From assembly GCA_012295275.1 (NCBI GenBank), contig CM022674.1, positions 2,983,242-3,005,741 of the forward strand: a stretch of 22,500 bases of DNA, read 5' to 3'. Of the stretch, positions 1-8,429 are shown piece after piece. The number at the start of each line of letters is the position of its first letter. Within the stretch, counting starts at the first letter, position 1. Made by a program: the position numbers and the translations under genes. The notes below the pieces were generated by a model. It ran no database searches. It worked only from the letters and a program-made list of their open reading frames with translations, and had not been told where the DNA came from. This DNA comes from Chrysomallon squamiferum (taxonomy: Eukaryota; Mollusca; Gastropoda; Neomphalida; Peltospiridae).

Positions 1-527
1 GCACATTATTCACATATCTACGAAAAATTAAGACGTAACATTTTGGACATTTATTGGTAACAAACAACATTACAGCTGTCGAAGATACTTTCATTCTTTC
101 CTACACAGAATATATATTATATTTAAACATTATTAACATCATTTTATTTTGGGACAAACGTTTTAGGACAGTTTGTTTTGTAAAACTGCAGCGGATTCGA
201 TTCCGTTCATGCCTTTTCTCGACCTTGGATGGACACTTCTTATGTCAGTGACTGGACCTGATTCGCGATGATCCTTTGACGGATCAGCCAAAAGACGATC
301 CTTTCAGCATTAACTCATTTGTCGACTTTAAGAAGAACAACACAGATTTATGTCTAAAAATACGTTGTTATAGATAACCACCCTTGAAAGGCAAGATGGC
401 TTGAAACCACTGATACAGTGCGTTCTAAGACTGTGAACAGTACAAATAGGTGTTTTTCTTCAAATCATATCGACAGATATTGAGCTCTAATGTGCAGGAA
501 AATACTTCAACAAGATTTCTAAATATT
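1..527. other. unique AT-rich sequence, no gene seen
   Basis: No coding region is supported. The only open frame over 60 codons encodes a hydrophobic Ile/Leu/Phe-rich peptide with no recognisable domain. It contains a short B-box-like motif near 194-204, listed separately, and otherwise nothing I can name. Confidence 0.6.
187..250 (+). mobile_element. possible tRNA-derived SINE remnant (B-box-like core)
   Basis: Positions 194-204 read GATTCGATTCC, which matches the RNA polymerase III B-box consensus GGTTCRANNCC at all but one position. tRNA-derived SINEs carry such a box about 30-60 bp after an A box. I do not find a convincing A box upstream, and there is no terminal A-rich tail nearby. If real, this is an internal fragment of a decayed element; a chance match in an AT-rich background is also possible. 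Confidence 0.25.
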
Positions 528-556
528 AAAAAAAGAAAAAAAAAAAAAAAAAAAAA
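528..556. repeat. A-rich homopolymer tract
   Basis: Nearly pure A over 29 bp with a single G. It is a simple homopolymer. It could be the remnant tail of a retroposed sequence, but no flanking target-site duplication is evident. Confidence 0.85.
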
Positions 557-586
557 TGTTCCTCAAGTGTTTGACCTCTTTCCTTG

Positions 587-685
587 TTAATGCATCGGTA
601 AACAAAAGAAGAGAAAATAGCAACACGACGCAATGAAATCATCAGACGTCTTCGTCCTTGAAAATCGGAAAGAGGTCGCCGCCAT
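587..685 (-). other. small open frame, 32 codons, with a strong start context
   Basis: On the minus strand the start codon lies in AACATGGCGGCGACC, with A at -3 and G at +4, followed by Ala-Ala-Thr-Ser-Phe-Arg. This matches the common metazoan Met-Ala-Ala start that coincides with a YY1 motif. The frame runs 32 codons and ends at 587 in a hydrophobic Cys/Phe/Leu-rich tail. The peptide matches no family I know. It could be the first exon of a minus-strand gene or a chance frame at a YY1 site; no clear splice donor was found inside it. Confidence 0.2.
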
Positions 686-688
686 GTT
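678..688. promoter_or_regulatory. YY1-type motif (GCCGCCATGTT)
   Basis: The reverse complement AACATGGCGGC is an exact match to the established YY1 core AAnATGGCGGC. In animals such sites cluster just downstream of transcription starts and often overlap the initiator ATG. Here the motif supports a start codon on both strands: ATG at 684 on plus, opening 27 codons to 767, and ATG at 685 on minus. The adjacent sequence has several CpGs, for example CGCCGCGG near 737. No TATA box is seen. Confidence 0.3.
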
Positions 689-931
689 TTGTCGTTTTCT
701 GTTTTCACTGGTGAAGATCTTCAAAGAAAAGATAACGCCGCGGACTGTTTACTTGTTAACTATGTAAAAAATGCGACATGATTTCGCTAGTGTTTAATAA
801 TGTTACCCGATCAGTATCGAGCTGTTGTATTTGACTTTCATTAAACAGTCTGCTTTCCTGATTGAATTGCAGATTATATTTCACGATTCAGTCGGATACG
901 AAATGATGACTGCTAATATATTTAAAACAGT

Positions 932-950
932 AAAAAAAAAAAAAAAAAAA
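932..950. repeat. poly(A) tract
   Basis: Nineteen consecutive A residues. No associated element is recognisable. Confidence 0.9.
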
Positions 951-1257
951 CAGAATCTTGGATTATTTAAAGATGAAACTTTTATGAAGTTCTAGTCTGA
1001 ATAAATAAGTCAACTTTGCTCCAGAGTTTTTTCACCATTATGGATATTCAAGCGAACATATTTTTTCCAGTCTCGTAAGAAGTGATATTAAAATGAGGCT
1101 TATAGAAGAAAAACGTGTTTCGATATTCTGGGTCATATTCATTATTTATTTTTCTTCTTTCTCTGCATTTTCGCTCAGGAATATTCAGTTATTGTCAAGA
1201 ATTTTTTGTAACTTTGAAAGTTCAACATGAAATTAACCATTTGATATTAACTTAAAA
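951..1257. other. unique AT-rich sequence, nothing recognised
   Basis: About 300 bp of AT-rich sequence between an A tract and an AAAT/AAT array. No open frame, motif or repeat that I can support. Confidence 0.6.
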
Positions 1258-1295
1258 ATAATAAGTAAATAAGTAAATAAATAAATAAACAAACA

Positions 1296-1357
<62 letters not shown>

Positions 1358-1381
1358 TAATAGTGATGATGATGATGATGT
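1258..1381. repeat. compound microsatellite AAAT-AAT-GAT
   Basis: AAAT and AAAC steps at the left give way to a run of AAT of about 57 bp (about 1297-1353), then to six GAT-type units. The Ile-rich minus-strand frame across it is a product of the repeat. Confidence 0.9.
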
Positions 1382-1661
1382 TGATAAAGATAAATGATTT
1401 AACAAAACAGAACTGGTAAAAAAGTATACAATGACATTTTATAAAAAATTTGAAAATGTCAGGATAAATATATTTTCCTTGTGTCACTCAAGAATTAAAG
1501 GGGAAAAAAACAAAAGAAACAAACAGGAAACGATAATAAATCCTTATTATAATTTATTTTTTTACAAGAAAAAATATTTTAATTCATTTCAATAATCCAT
1601 TTTATTTAGTCATTTAAATAATAATAACAGAAAACAACATTAATAATAAGACAACATAACT

Positions 1662-1850
1662 ACAGTAGTAGTAGTAGTAGCAGCAGCAGCAGTAGTAGTA
1701 GTAGTAGTAGCAGCAGCAGTAGCAGTGGTTTTAGTAGTAATAATAATAATAACAATAATAATAATAATAACAATTATAGCAATAACACCACCAACGACAA
1801 CGACAAAAACAACAGTAATAATGTCGTAGAAGTAGTGATAGCAGTGATAG
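1662..1850. repeat. compound trinucleotide array AGT/AGC-AAT-AAC
   Basis: AGT units are interspersed with blocks of AGC (about 1663-1737). They pass into AAT (about 1738-1771) and then into irregular AAC/CAC/GAT units. A transition-like T/C difference separates AGT from AGC blocks, as expected if single substitutions were spread by slippage. Confidence 0.85.
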
Positions 1851-1904
1851 TAATATTCGTATAATAACAGGAAACTAAAAAAAACATTAATCAAATAAAC
1901 ACGT

Positions 1905-1969
1905 AAACAAACAAACAAACAAACAAACAAACAAACAAACAAGCAAACAAAACAAAACAAACAAACAAA
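1905..1969. repeat. AAAC tetranucleotide array
   Basis: About 16 units of AAAC with a few G and A interruptions toward the right end. On the minus strand it reads as a Cys-Leu-Phe-Val peptide cycle, which is not a gene. Confidence 0.9.
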
Positions 1970-2029
1970 TAACCTAGATGCTGGACACACCTTCATTAAT
2001 ACTCCTAACAGATATTTCAGATTCACAAA

Positions 2030-2327
2030 CGAGAAACAAAATAATTAACAGAGAAATCTTGGCTCTTGGCCATTTTTAACTCCAATGGCGATCAAGCAGT
2101 GCATTAAATCAGTTTCCCCAAAGTTATAAAACAAGATACAAGAAGCACTGAACAAAGCCACAGCTTATACGTTAGACCTGTGATTTGAAATGTAAATGCA
2201 TCGACCGTCAGTTTTGTTTTATTGACCAGTTTCCCTGTTCGCTTATCACTCACGGAAATGTGTACATTATAAGTAAATTTTCTTTTACATATGCGCTTCA
2301 TAAAACGAGAAAGAGAGAGAAGGGGTT
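2030..2327. other. unique sequence, nothing recognised
   Basis: Ordinary unique-looking sequence. Overlapping open frames of 65-68 codons on both strands have no recognisable domain and are not supported as genes. Confidence 0.5.
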
Positions 2328-2354
2328 AAAAAAAAAAAAAAATGAGCTTAAGAG

Positions 2355-2384
2355 GCATGACGAAGGGATTTTTGTTCCTGTTTT
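2355..2384 (+). repeat. 30-bp direct repeat, copy A (follows a poly(A) tract)
   Basis: It starts GCATGACGAAG and ends CTGTTTT. It is repeated at 2583-2612 with only two substitutions in 30 bp, 228 bp apart. Both copies lie shortly downstream of an A-rich run (about 2328-2342 and 2558-2575). Confidence 0.75.
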
Positions 2385-2582
2385 GTTATAGATATTAATC
2401 CTAGGATTATGCAGGGATTTGCTAGTCCTCTGTCATTTCCAGATATAAGTAAATCAAATCTAAAGGGATTTCACGTGATGTAAATAGACAGTCTATAGAT
2501 TTGTGCATTAACAAATGCGACACTTTCTGACAGAAGTGACATGCTTCGGGAAAACAAGAAAAAAAAAAAAAAAAACGTAAAC

Positions 2583-2612
2583 GCATGACGAAGAGATTTT
2601 TGTTTCTGTTTT
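2583..2612 (+). repeat. 30-bp direct repeat, copy B (runs into TTC array)
   Basis: Matches 2355-2384 at 28 of 30 positions. The right end merges into a TTC array, so the array may have grown from the pyrimidine-rich end of this copy. Confidence 0.75.
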
Positions 2613-2619
2613 TCTTCTT

Positions 2620-2650
<31 letters not shown>

Positions 2651-2675
2651 TTATTATTATTATTATTATTATTAT
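2611..2675. repeat. TTC then TTA compound microsatellite
   Basis: A run of TTC of about 39 bp passes directly into about nine TTA units. The Lys/Asn-rich minus-strand frame here is a repeat product. Confidence 0.9.
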
Positions 2676-2744
2676 ATTTAATGTCCAAAGAGATAATCAG
2701 AGATACATTTTGAAGGTCTTGTTTGGTGCATTTTTGTCCTTTTT

Positions 2745-2822
2745 ATTTTTATTTTTTTATTTTTATTATTATTATTTTTTTATTGTTGTTGGTGTTGTTT
2801 TGTTTGTTGTTGGTTTTTTTTT
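2745..2822. repeat. T-rich ATTT/TTG low-complexity tract
   Basis: Degenerate T-rich sequence with ATT, ATTTTT and GTTGTT steps. No single unit dominates. Confidence 0.75.
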
Positions 2823-2919
2823 CAATAGATTATCCAGTGTCTGAAATCACCGCGAACAGTGAAGACTGGTTTGTTCTGAAATATCTGCTAGCATTAGAAA
2901 CGTATAGCCAGGAATGTGA

Positions 2920-2946
2920 TGACGTCACGACTTTTATGTGACGTAA
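2920..2946. promoter_or_regulatory. pair of CRE/bZIP-type sites
   Basis: A full palindromic cAMP response element TGACGTCA lies at 2920-2927. A second bZIP-type site, TGACGTAA, lies at 2939-2946, 19 bp between starts. CREB/ATF-family factors bind such sites in animals, usually near promoters. No TATA box, CpG islet or exon is visible next to them, so function is an inference. Confidence 0.35.
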
Positions 2947-2949
2947 AGG

Positions 2950-2991
2950 TTATTGTCATACTTCTGATGTTGATGGTGATGATGACAATAA
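2950..2991. repeat. inverted repeat, 10-bp perfect arms
   Basis: TTATTGTCAT at 2950-2959 is exactly complementary to ATGACAATAA at 2982-2991, leaving a 22-base GAT-rich loop. It can form a hairpin in RNA or single-stranded DNA. No U tract or exonuclease-stop signature suggests a terminator. Confidence 0.7.
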
Positions 2992-2995
2992 ATTA

Positions 2996-3047
2996 CAAAA
3001 AATAAAATAAAATAAAATAATGAATGAATGAATAAATAAATAAATGA
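2996..3047. repeat. AAAAT/GAAT/AAAT compound microsatellite
   Basis: Units of AAAAT, then GAAT, then AAAT. Simple low-complexity array. Confidence 0.85.
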
Positions 3048-3228
3048 AAAAACAAAGCCGAACATTAACGTGAAACTTAATCACACTGGATATCAGCATT
3101 AATGTTTGAAATAACACTCGTACTAATTAACATACCAAGTTGTCATAGGAACATCGTTACAGAATAATCAAACAATCGTCATCATTTTTCACTATTACTA
3201 CGTCATAATCTACTTATCTGGGATCTAC

Positions 3229-3303
3229 GGCTGTGTTGTAGTGGGGTGGTTAGAGCGTCCGCGTTAGGACTGACTAACTGCAAAACAAAACAAAAATAAT
3301 AAT
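3229..3303 (+). mobile_element. truncated tRNA-related SINE head with A-rich tail
   Basis: The segment TAGTGGGGTGGTTAGAGCG at about 3239-3257 resembles the D-arm/A-box region of a tRNA, whose A-box consensus is TRGYNNARNNGG. It has G in place of the expected A at tRNA position 14. It continues with CGTCCGCGTTAGGACT, like a tRNA anticodon arm, and then ends in A-rich sequence (AAAACAAAACAAAAATAATAA). No B box or 3' acceptor half follows, so it is not a functional tRNA gene. It is best read as a truncated tRNA-derived SINE. Confidence 0.45.
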
Positions 3304-3694
3304 TCTCATGAATGCTTTTATTATTACACCTATTCTGTTTACTGCATTTTACTGTTTTCACGAATTAAACTGCTTCTTCTCCAGTTATATCTGAATCGTT
3401 TACAAAAGGAGTCTTGCTGGACTCTGTCAACACAGATCCTGTTCTAATCAAAGGTTTTATTCATAGAAAAATTTCTCTTAATCACGTCGCGAGAGGTGAT
3501 TTGTACAGCATCGCTCGTCCGCGAAATTTCTTTTAAGAAAACAGCGGAAATTATAATCAGCGAAAGGAACTCTTAATTAGCAGGCGTTTTAATTAACGAG
3601 CAGACGGACTGTGATTAGTGAAACAAGTGTGATGTTTTGTTGGAGCGTTTTGTTTACTCGCTGAGAAAGACTCAGTTGCTGCCGTTTCACTGGA
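3304..3694. other. unique sequence, nothing recognised
   Basis: About 390 bp of non-repetitive sequence ending near a TCTA-rich tract. I find no supported gene, RNA or element. Confidence 0.55.
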
Positions 3695-3721
3695 ATGTAT
3701 GTATTTATTATTTATATGTAT

Positions 3722-3805
3722 GTCTGTCTATCTCTCTATCTATCTAACTATCTATCTGTGTCTCTATATCTCTATTTGACTGACTATATCTGTTTATCTA
3801 TGTAC

Positions 3806-3809
<4 letters not shown>
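3722..3809. repeat. degenerate TCTA/TCTG tetranucleotide tract
   Basis: TCTA, TCTC and TCTG units in loose order lead directly into a pure CT tract. The Leu-Ser-Tyr-rich plus-strand frame is a repeat product. Confidence 0.8.
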
Positions 3810-3891
<82 letters not shown>

Positions 3892-3943
3892 TCCCTCTCC
3901 CTCTCCCTCTCCCTCCCCCTCTCCCTCCCCTCCCTCCCTCTCT
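3810..3943. repeat. CT tract followed by CCCTCT array
   Basis: Pure CT for about 78 bp to 3887, then CCCTCT hexamers and C-richer variants to about 3943. Polypurine-polypyrimidine mirror symmetry makes it a candidate for triplex (H-DNA) structure. Confidence 0.95.
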
Positions 3944-3987
3944 CATAATTACGAACAAACAAACACATACAGAGACCTGCATATTTG

Positions 3988-3988
<1 letters not shown>

Positions 3989-4020
<32 letters not shown>
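3989..4020. repeat. GT then AT dinucleotide tract
   Basis: Six GT units followed by ten AT units. Confidence 0.95.
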
Positions 4021-4141
4021 CTGTATGTTAATTTGATTTATTTTCGTGTATTCAGACTAGCTGTGGTTAATGTACGAGAAGGCCCTCGGCTCAGACCACG
4101 ATGTCCTGTGATGACCTAACAAACATCACACGCAGCTGACT

Positions 4142-4217
4142 TGTACTGGCACCCAGTCCGTGCACCGGCAAAATAACGATTTTAGCTCTTGACTAGCGAA
4201 ACGAGATGAATGTGTGT
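4142..4217 (+). repeat. 76-bp dispersed unit, copy 1
   Basis: This segment begins TGTACTGGCACCCAGTCC and ends GATGAATGTGTGT. It is found again at full length in reverse orientation at 19851-19926, aligned without gaps with 5 substitutions in 76 bp. A partial copy follows at 4340-4378. It contains short inverted repeats (ACTGG-CAC-CCAGT and AAAAT-AACG-ATTTT). It is followed directly by a GT tract and then by a GA tract, the same order as in the other copies. I do not recognise the family. Confidence 0.85.
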
Positions 4218-4486
<269 letters not shown>

Positions 4487-4735
4487 AAACTAATACCAAA
4501 CAAATAAGTATAGTACACGAACTGACAAAGCTTCTCATTATTCACAGTCTCATCCTTTTATCCTGACTTCTCTCCATACGGTTAAAAACGTATTCTGATG
4601 TATTTATAACAGTCACTTCTAAATACCATGTAACATGACAAACATGATGTAATATAAATTACATTATACAAACACTCACAGACACACAAACACTCGAGTA
4701 TATACATATAAAAACAGACGTTAAGGACTTTGGGA

Positions 4736-4755
4736 ATTATTATTATTATTATTAT

Positions 4756-4843
<88 letters not shown>

Positions 4844-4853
4844 GTTATTATTA
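4736..4853. repeat. nested trinucleotide array TTA-CTA-TTA
   Basis: Seven or so TTA units, then about 19 CTA units, then about ten TTA units and a short irregular end. The inner block differs from the outer blocks by one transition per unit, so it is consistent with a substitution that was amplified inside an older TTA array. Confidence 0.9.
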
Positions 4854-5505
4854 GTATTTCTAAAGTAGCTGACAGCTGATGAACCACCCACTTTTAAAAT
4901 TAGTCTTCATCGTATATCATTTCAAACGAGAGCAGTAAACATCGCTGTACTCCTTGAAACCTCACCATCAATAAACTTCACTTGTTTACGATACCAAATC
5001 CACCATCAAAAAAAAAAAAAAAAAGTGTAAAGAAACCAACAGAAAACAATTCTAGTATAACTAGCTCACATTACATTACAGATAACAACATCTGACAGTG
5101 AAAAAAAAAGGGTTAAAACATTTTTTTTTTTCTCGTATCGTTAAATAAAGAACACGTTGCCTTCTTGCATACGGGACACGTCAGCAATCCGAAATGAGCG
5201 CTCGAGTTATTTTGACCGGGTCGGACAAACCATTACTGATTGTTTTTGACTGCTAACGTAGCATAGCGTCTGTGCCTCTGTTGACGGTTCCTGCGACAAC
5301 GTTGATTAAAAACTATCAGCCTCCTGTTTACGGCCTCATGTTGATTCACGGAAAATTGCTTTCCTATCTGCGGTGGGAAACCTGGGATCATTATTCATTA
5401 TTGGCGGAATTTACCTAAACCGAAGAAAACGCTTTGTTTATGTCAGTTAACTGTTATTATTTTTTTTTTAAATATTTGTTTTTGTTGCTGTTATGTCTAC
5501 TAGTG
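4854..5505. other. unique sequence with short A and T runs, no gene seen
   Basis: Mostly unique sequence, with poly(A) at about 5008-5024 and short A and T runs near 5101 and 5121. The part from about 5150 to 5430 is less AT-rich and contains several CpGs. No open frame with an interpretable product was found on either strand. Confidence 0.5.
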
Positions 5506-5528
5506 TTTTTTTTTTTTTTTTTTTTTTT
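5506..5528. repeat. poly(T) tract
   Basis: Uninterrupted T run of about 23 bp. Confidence 0.9.
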
Positions 5529-5587
5529 CTTCTTTTGTTTCACTTTCGTCTCCTGTTTTTGCTTGTTCACAATACTGATATATTGTC

Positions 5588-5652
5588 AAAAAAAAAAAAA
5601 AAAAAATAATAATAATATTAATCGATAATAATAATAAAAAATAATAATAATA
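5588..5652. repeat. poly(A) then AAT array
   Basis: About 19 A residues pass into AAT units with a short interruption (ATTAATCGAT). The pattern suggests that the trinucleotide array grew out of a poly(A) tail. Confidence 0.85.
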
Positions 5653-5917
5653 ATTCAGATTATTAACACATTTTCTTTCTCTGTCTGATGTTTCTGCCTC
5701 TGATTACGATGGTTTAACGTCTGCTATCGGTCACAATCACACGCAAACCCTTTTTGAGCTTTTACCACTCGACATCGATTTTATTGTGTTGTTCCAATAT
5801 TTGTCTTACTCAGTTTATAAAGGTTTTCTGCCGTCAGATTTAGTTAGGTATCAAAATTAACCTTTGATAGTTATGAAAATCGCAATATATCCGAAATTTC
5901 GTTTTTAATAATGAACG

Positions 5918-5995
5918 TATATTGTTGTTATTTGTTGTTGTTGTTATTGTTATTTTGATCGTTATTATTTATTTATTTATTTTAATATTTGTTGA

Positions 5996-6028
<33 letters not shown>

Positions 6029-6072
6029 GTTGTTGTTGTTGTTGTTGTTATATATAATGTTGTTGTTGATTT
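5918..6072. repeat. TTG/TTA compound array
   Basis: Alternating blocks of TTG, TTA and TTTA, with a purer TTA block at about 5998-6027 followed by TTG. Confidence 0.85.
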
Positions 6073-6127
6073 ATTACATATGAACACACACACATGTAGG
6101 CTAAGTGACTGAATTTGATTAATGCTG

Positions 6128-6129
<2 letters not shown>

Positions 6130-6167
<38 letters not shown>

Positions 6168-6180
6168 TATTATTATTATT
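6130..6180. repeat. TTA array
   Basis: About 17 TTA units with a single ACT interruption. Confidence 0.9.
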
Positions 6181-6187
6181 CACTCAT

Positions 6188-6255
6188 GCTGCTGCTACTA
6201 CTACTACGACTACTGTTACAAGTACTACCATTATCATTTTATTAGTAGTAGTAGT

Positions 6256-6287
<32 letters not shown>

Positions 6288-6319
6288 CAGCAGCAGCAGC
6301 AGTAGTAGCTGTAGTAGTA
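6188..6319. repeat. inverted compound trinucleotide array
   Basis: The left arm at 6188-6213 is built from GCT then ACT units with one ACG. The right arm at 6272-6294 is its reverse complement apart from one missing triplet. Between and after the arms are GTAGTC hexamers and AGC units. The whole could fold as a long hairpin. Confidence 0.8.
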
Positions 6320-6370
6320 TACGGATTTTTTGCTGCTATCGTCGCCGTTGATAATTATTAATTCTACCGT

Positions 6371-6411
<41 letters not shown>
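6371..6411. repeat. ACT array
   Basis: About 13 uninterrupted ACT units, directly left of the CpG-dense islet. Confidence 0.95.
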
Positions 6412-6412
<1 letters not shown>

Positions 6413-6420
6413 AGACAGTC

Positions 6421-6660
6421 GTCGACGTTGACTGAATTTACAACAGCACGTGCGACGACAGCATCGCGGCTACTGCTGCCAGTTTCTTTACGTCTCGTGT
6501 CGACGACGGTCACGCGGTACACTTCATCTCACTCAGCACGTTTTACTCAAGCTGGCCGTTCAGTCTCGGAATTTTCAGCTGCGTCTGTTTTACGACTTCG
6601 CTTGTTCTCGTAACATCACGTTTTCCCCCCGCAAACCACGACTGTCTTGTCTCTGTCGTC
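6421..6660. promoter_or_regulatory. CpG-dense islet, possible promoter or exon
   Basis: I count about 25 CpG dinucleotides in these 240 bp, against a sparse background elsewhere in the AT-rich window. Two plus-strand frames are open here (about 6428-6613 and 6450-6884) but neither has an in-frame ATG near its left end, and the peptides have no domain I recognise. There is no TATA box. It could be a promoter/5' exon or simply a GC-richer block. Confidence 0.35.
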
Positions 6661-7046
6661 CCTGCATTGTGGTTTATCTGGTAAAACACACGCAAACTGA
6701 TGTTGTCGTCGTTTTTTTATGGTTTTTTTCCCAGTCAATAAGACTGCGTATTAAATATATTTATCACGTTCTGTCTTGTTTTAAAGTCACGTCCGAGCCA
6801 GTTCACTACGGTCGTTTTGTTGGCAAAGGACGTATTTTTTCCTGTCTATGGTTAGGCGAATATATAATGTTTCTATACTGCTAATCGATTAAATTCTATC
6901 GATAACGAGCTTCTATGATTTCTAATTTAAAAAAAAAAGAAAACAAAAATTAATTTGACGTTATTACAATAATATTACATTATAATCAGTACAATAATGC
7001 CACAGTGAAAAAGTGCTTAGTGCTTCATTAAGGAAATTGTCTTCTT
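6661..7046. other. unique sequence, open frame without a start
   Basis: A plus-strand frame remains open to 6884 from the CpG-dense islet, the longest frame in the window not explained by a simple repeat. It lacks an internal ATG except close to its end and shows no recognisable domain. The rest is AT-rich unique sequence. Confidence 0.4.
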
Positions 7047-7104
7047 ATTATTATTATTTGTTTTTGTTGTTGTTGTTTGTGTTGTTGTTGTTGTCGTTGT
7101 TGTT
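7047..7104. repeat. TTA/TTG low-complexity tract
   Basis: A few TTA units followed by GTT units with TTTG and TCG interruptions. Confidence 0.8.
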
Positions 7105-7169
7105 CTTTTTTTATTTCTTTTTCATCTTCTTCTTCAGGGTTACGAACGAATTCAAATCTTAATAAATCT

Positions 7170-7287
<118 letters not shown>

Positions 7288-7331
7288 TCTGGCAATCGGT
7301 CTTGTTTATTCTAGGTTTATTATTATTATTA

Positions 7332-7660
7332 TCATTTATTATGCATTTATTTTATTTTATTTTTTATGGGTCTTTTCTCCCAACATCATTTTAAAACTTG
7401 CATGTTCTTATTTTTTTCAAAGCTGTTCAAACAATCGGAATTTGATGAACCGGATTTCTTCTGGTATTTATCTGTAGTATAAACATGCAGAACTTTAAGT
7501 CCGAAATTATTTAAACACTGACAAAAGTCTTAATCAGTAGTTTAATACATCTATATAGACTGGTATACAGTTACTTGAAAAAAAAAAGATTGATGAAAAA
7601 AGGCGTAACAGATTTGGCGTAACAGTCGACAAAATGAAATAATCTAATTTTGTGTTTGTT
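7332..7660. other. unique AT-rich sequence with a short direct repeat
   Basis: Nothing gene-like. A 10-bp direct repeat GGCGTAACAG occurs at 7602-7611 and 7616-7625, 14 bp apart. Confidence 0.55.
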
Positions 7661-7770
7661 ATCATCATCATCATCATCACTGCGATCATTATCTTATCAC
7701 CATCATTACGATCATTATCTTATCATCATCATCATCATCATCATGACCATGAAGACCATCATCATCTCAT
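7661..7770. repeat. ATC-rich array with a 26-bp internal repeat
   Basis: ATC units flank two near-identical copies of CGATCATTATCTTATCA, starting at 7683 and 7709. Thus a 26-bp duplication sits within the trinucleotide array. Confidence 0.8.
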
Positions 7771-8429
7771 TAACGTGTTTAGTTTGGAAACCGCTTATAA
7801 ACCATAATTCCTTCAACGTTCGTGATCGCTTCTTACTCCTCCAGATAAACAGGCGGTTTTTCATTAACCCCGCGTTGAGAAATAAACCGCCAAATTAACT
7901 GAGCATGCGTGACGTCTGCTCGAAAATTCACTTACAGTCCGTGTCGTCTGCTTGCGTTACCAAGAAAGGCCGAGAAGAGATCCTCCCGTTAGACTTTTAC
8001 GACCGTTTCACTCGAGTTTGCTGGGGCCATTATTTTATTGTCCGTTGACCGCTGCCGGTCATTATCAAAATTGAATACTGGACGCTGGTCAGTAAGCAGA
8101 CACTTAGTGGTAATGAAATAGATGACGAACGGTACTGGCGTATTTGCCGGCGTATTTGTTAAGATGGCTTCCGTACATCACAACGTTACTTACACGAAAG
8201 TTATATTGGTGTAATGGATTTAGCACGTTATTTGATTGGCCGCTTGTGCCTGTGATTGAGGGTCTAGGTTCTAACCACTTCAGAGGATGCTGTTGCACGT
8301 GAAAGTTGGTTGTTCTTTATCTCGTACGGGTAGTTGAGAGAGAAAGTTGATTGTACAGATGTTCGGTGGGAATTGTTGTTAAGGTGGTTTGTTGAATGTT
8401 TTATTTGTCGTAAAATTTTATCTGGTGTA
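7771..8429. other. unique sequence with promoter-like motifs, no gene proven
   Basis: About 650 bp of unique, relatively CpG-containing sequence. It includes an inverted repeat (GGCGGTTT at 7852-7859 and AAACCGCC at 7884-7891), an NRF1/CRE-like cluster near 7900-7916, and a well-placed start AAGATGGCTTCC at 8161 that opens only 16 codons. A 64-codon minus-strand frame at 8104-8298 has no domain I recognise. Confidence 0.45.
7899..7916. promoter_or_regulatory. NRF1-like and CRE-like overlapping motifs
   Basis: TGAGCATGCGTG matches the NRF1 consensus YGCGCAYGCGCR at 10 of 12 positions. It overlaps TGACGTC, a near-complete CRE half-palindrome at 7910-7916. Both motif classes are typical of animal housekeeping promoters. 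No TATA box or defined transcript is visible. Confidence 0.3.

Larger units (their letters stand above)
557..931. other. unique sequence with a YY1/start-codon cluster
   Basis: This stretch between two A tracts is unique-looking and moderately CpG-containing from about 600 to 760. Apart from the small frames and the motif described near 680, I see no domain, RNA gene or repeat. Confidence 0.5.

Noticed and set aside
3229-3281. Functional tRNA gene
   Set aside because: Only the 5' half is tRNA-like, a key A-box position is changed, and there is no T-arm, acceptor closure or terminator.
3695-3988. Open frames encoding Ser-Leu or Arg-Glu dipeptide runs, here and across every CT/GA tract
   Set aside because: The frames exist only since CT/GA repeats have no stop codon in any frame. 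They appear on both strands at once and have no non-repeat domain.
7661-7770. CRISPR-like alternation of repeated words in the ATC block
   Set aside because: The repeat is an imperfect 26-bp duplication within a trinucleotide array with no spacers, and the setting is eukaryotic.
8104-8298. 64-codon minus-strand frame as a conserved small protein
   Set aside because: The peptide has ordinary composition but no domain, signal peptide or family I recognise, and short frames of this length are expected by chance.
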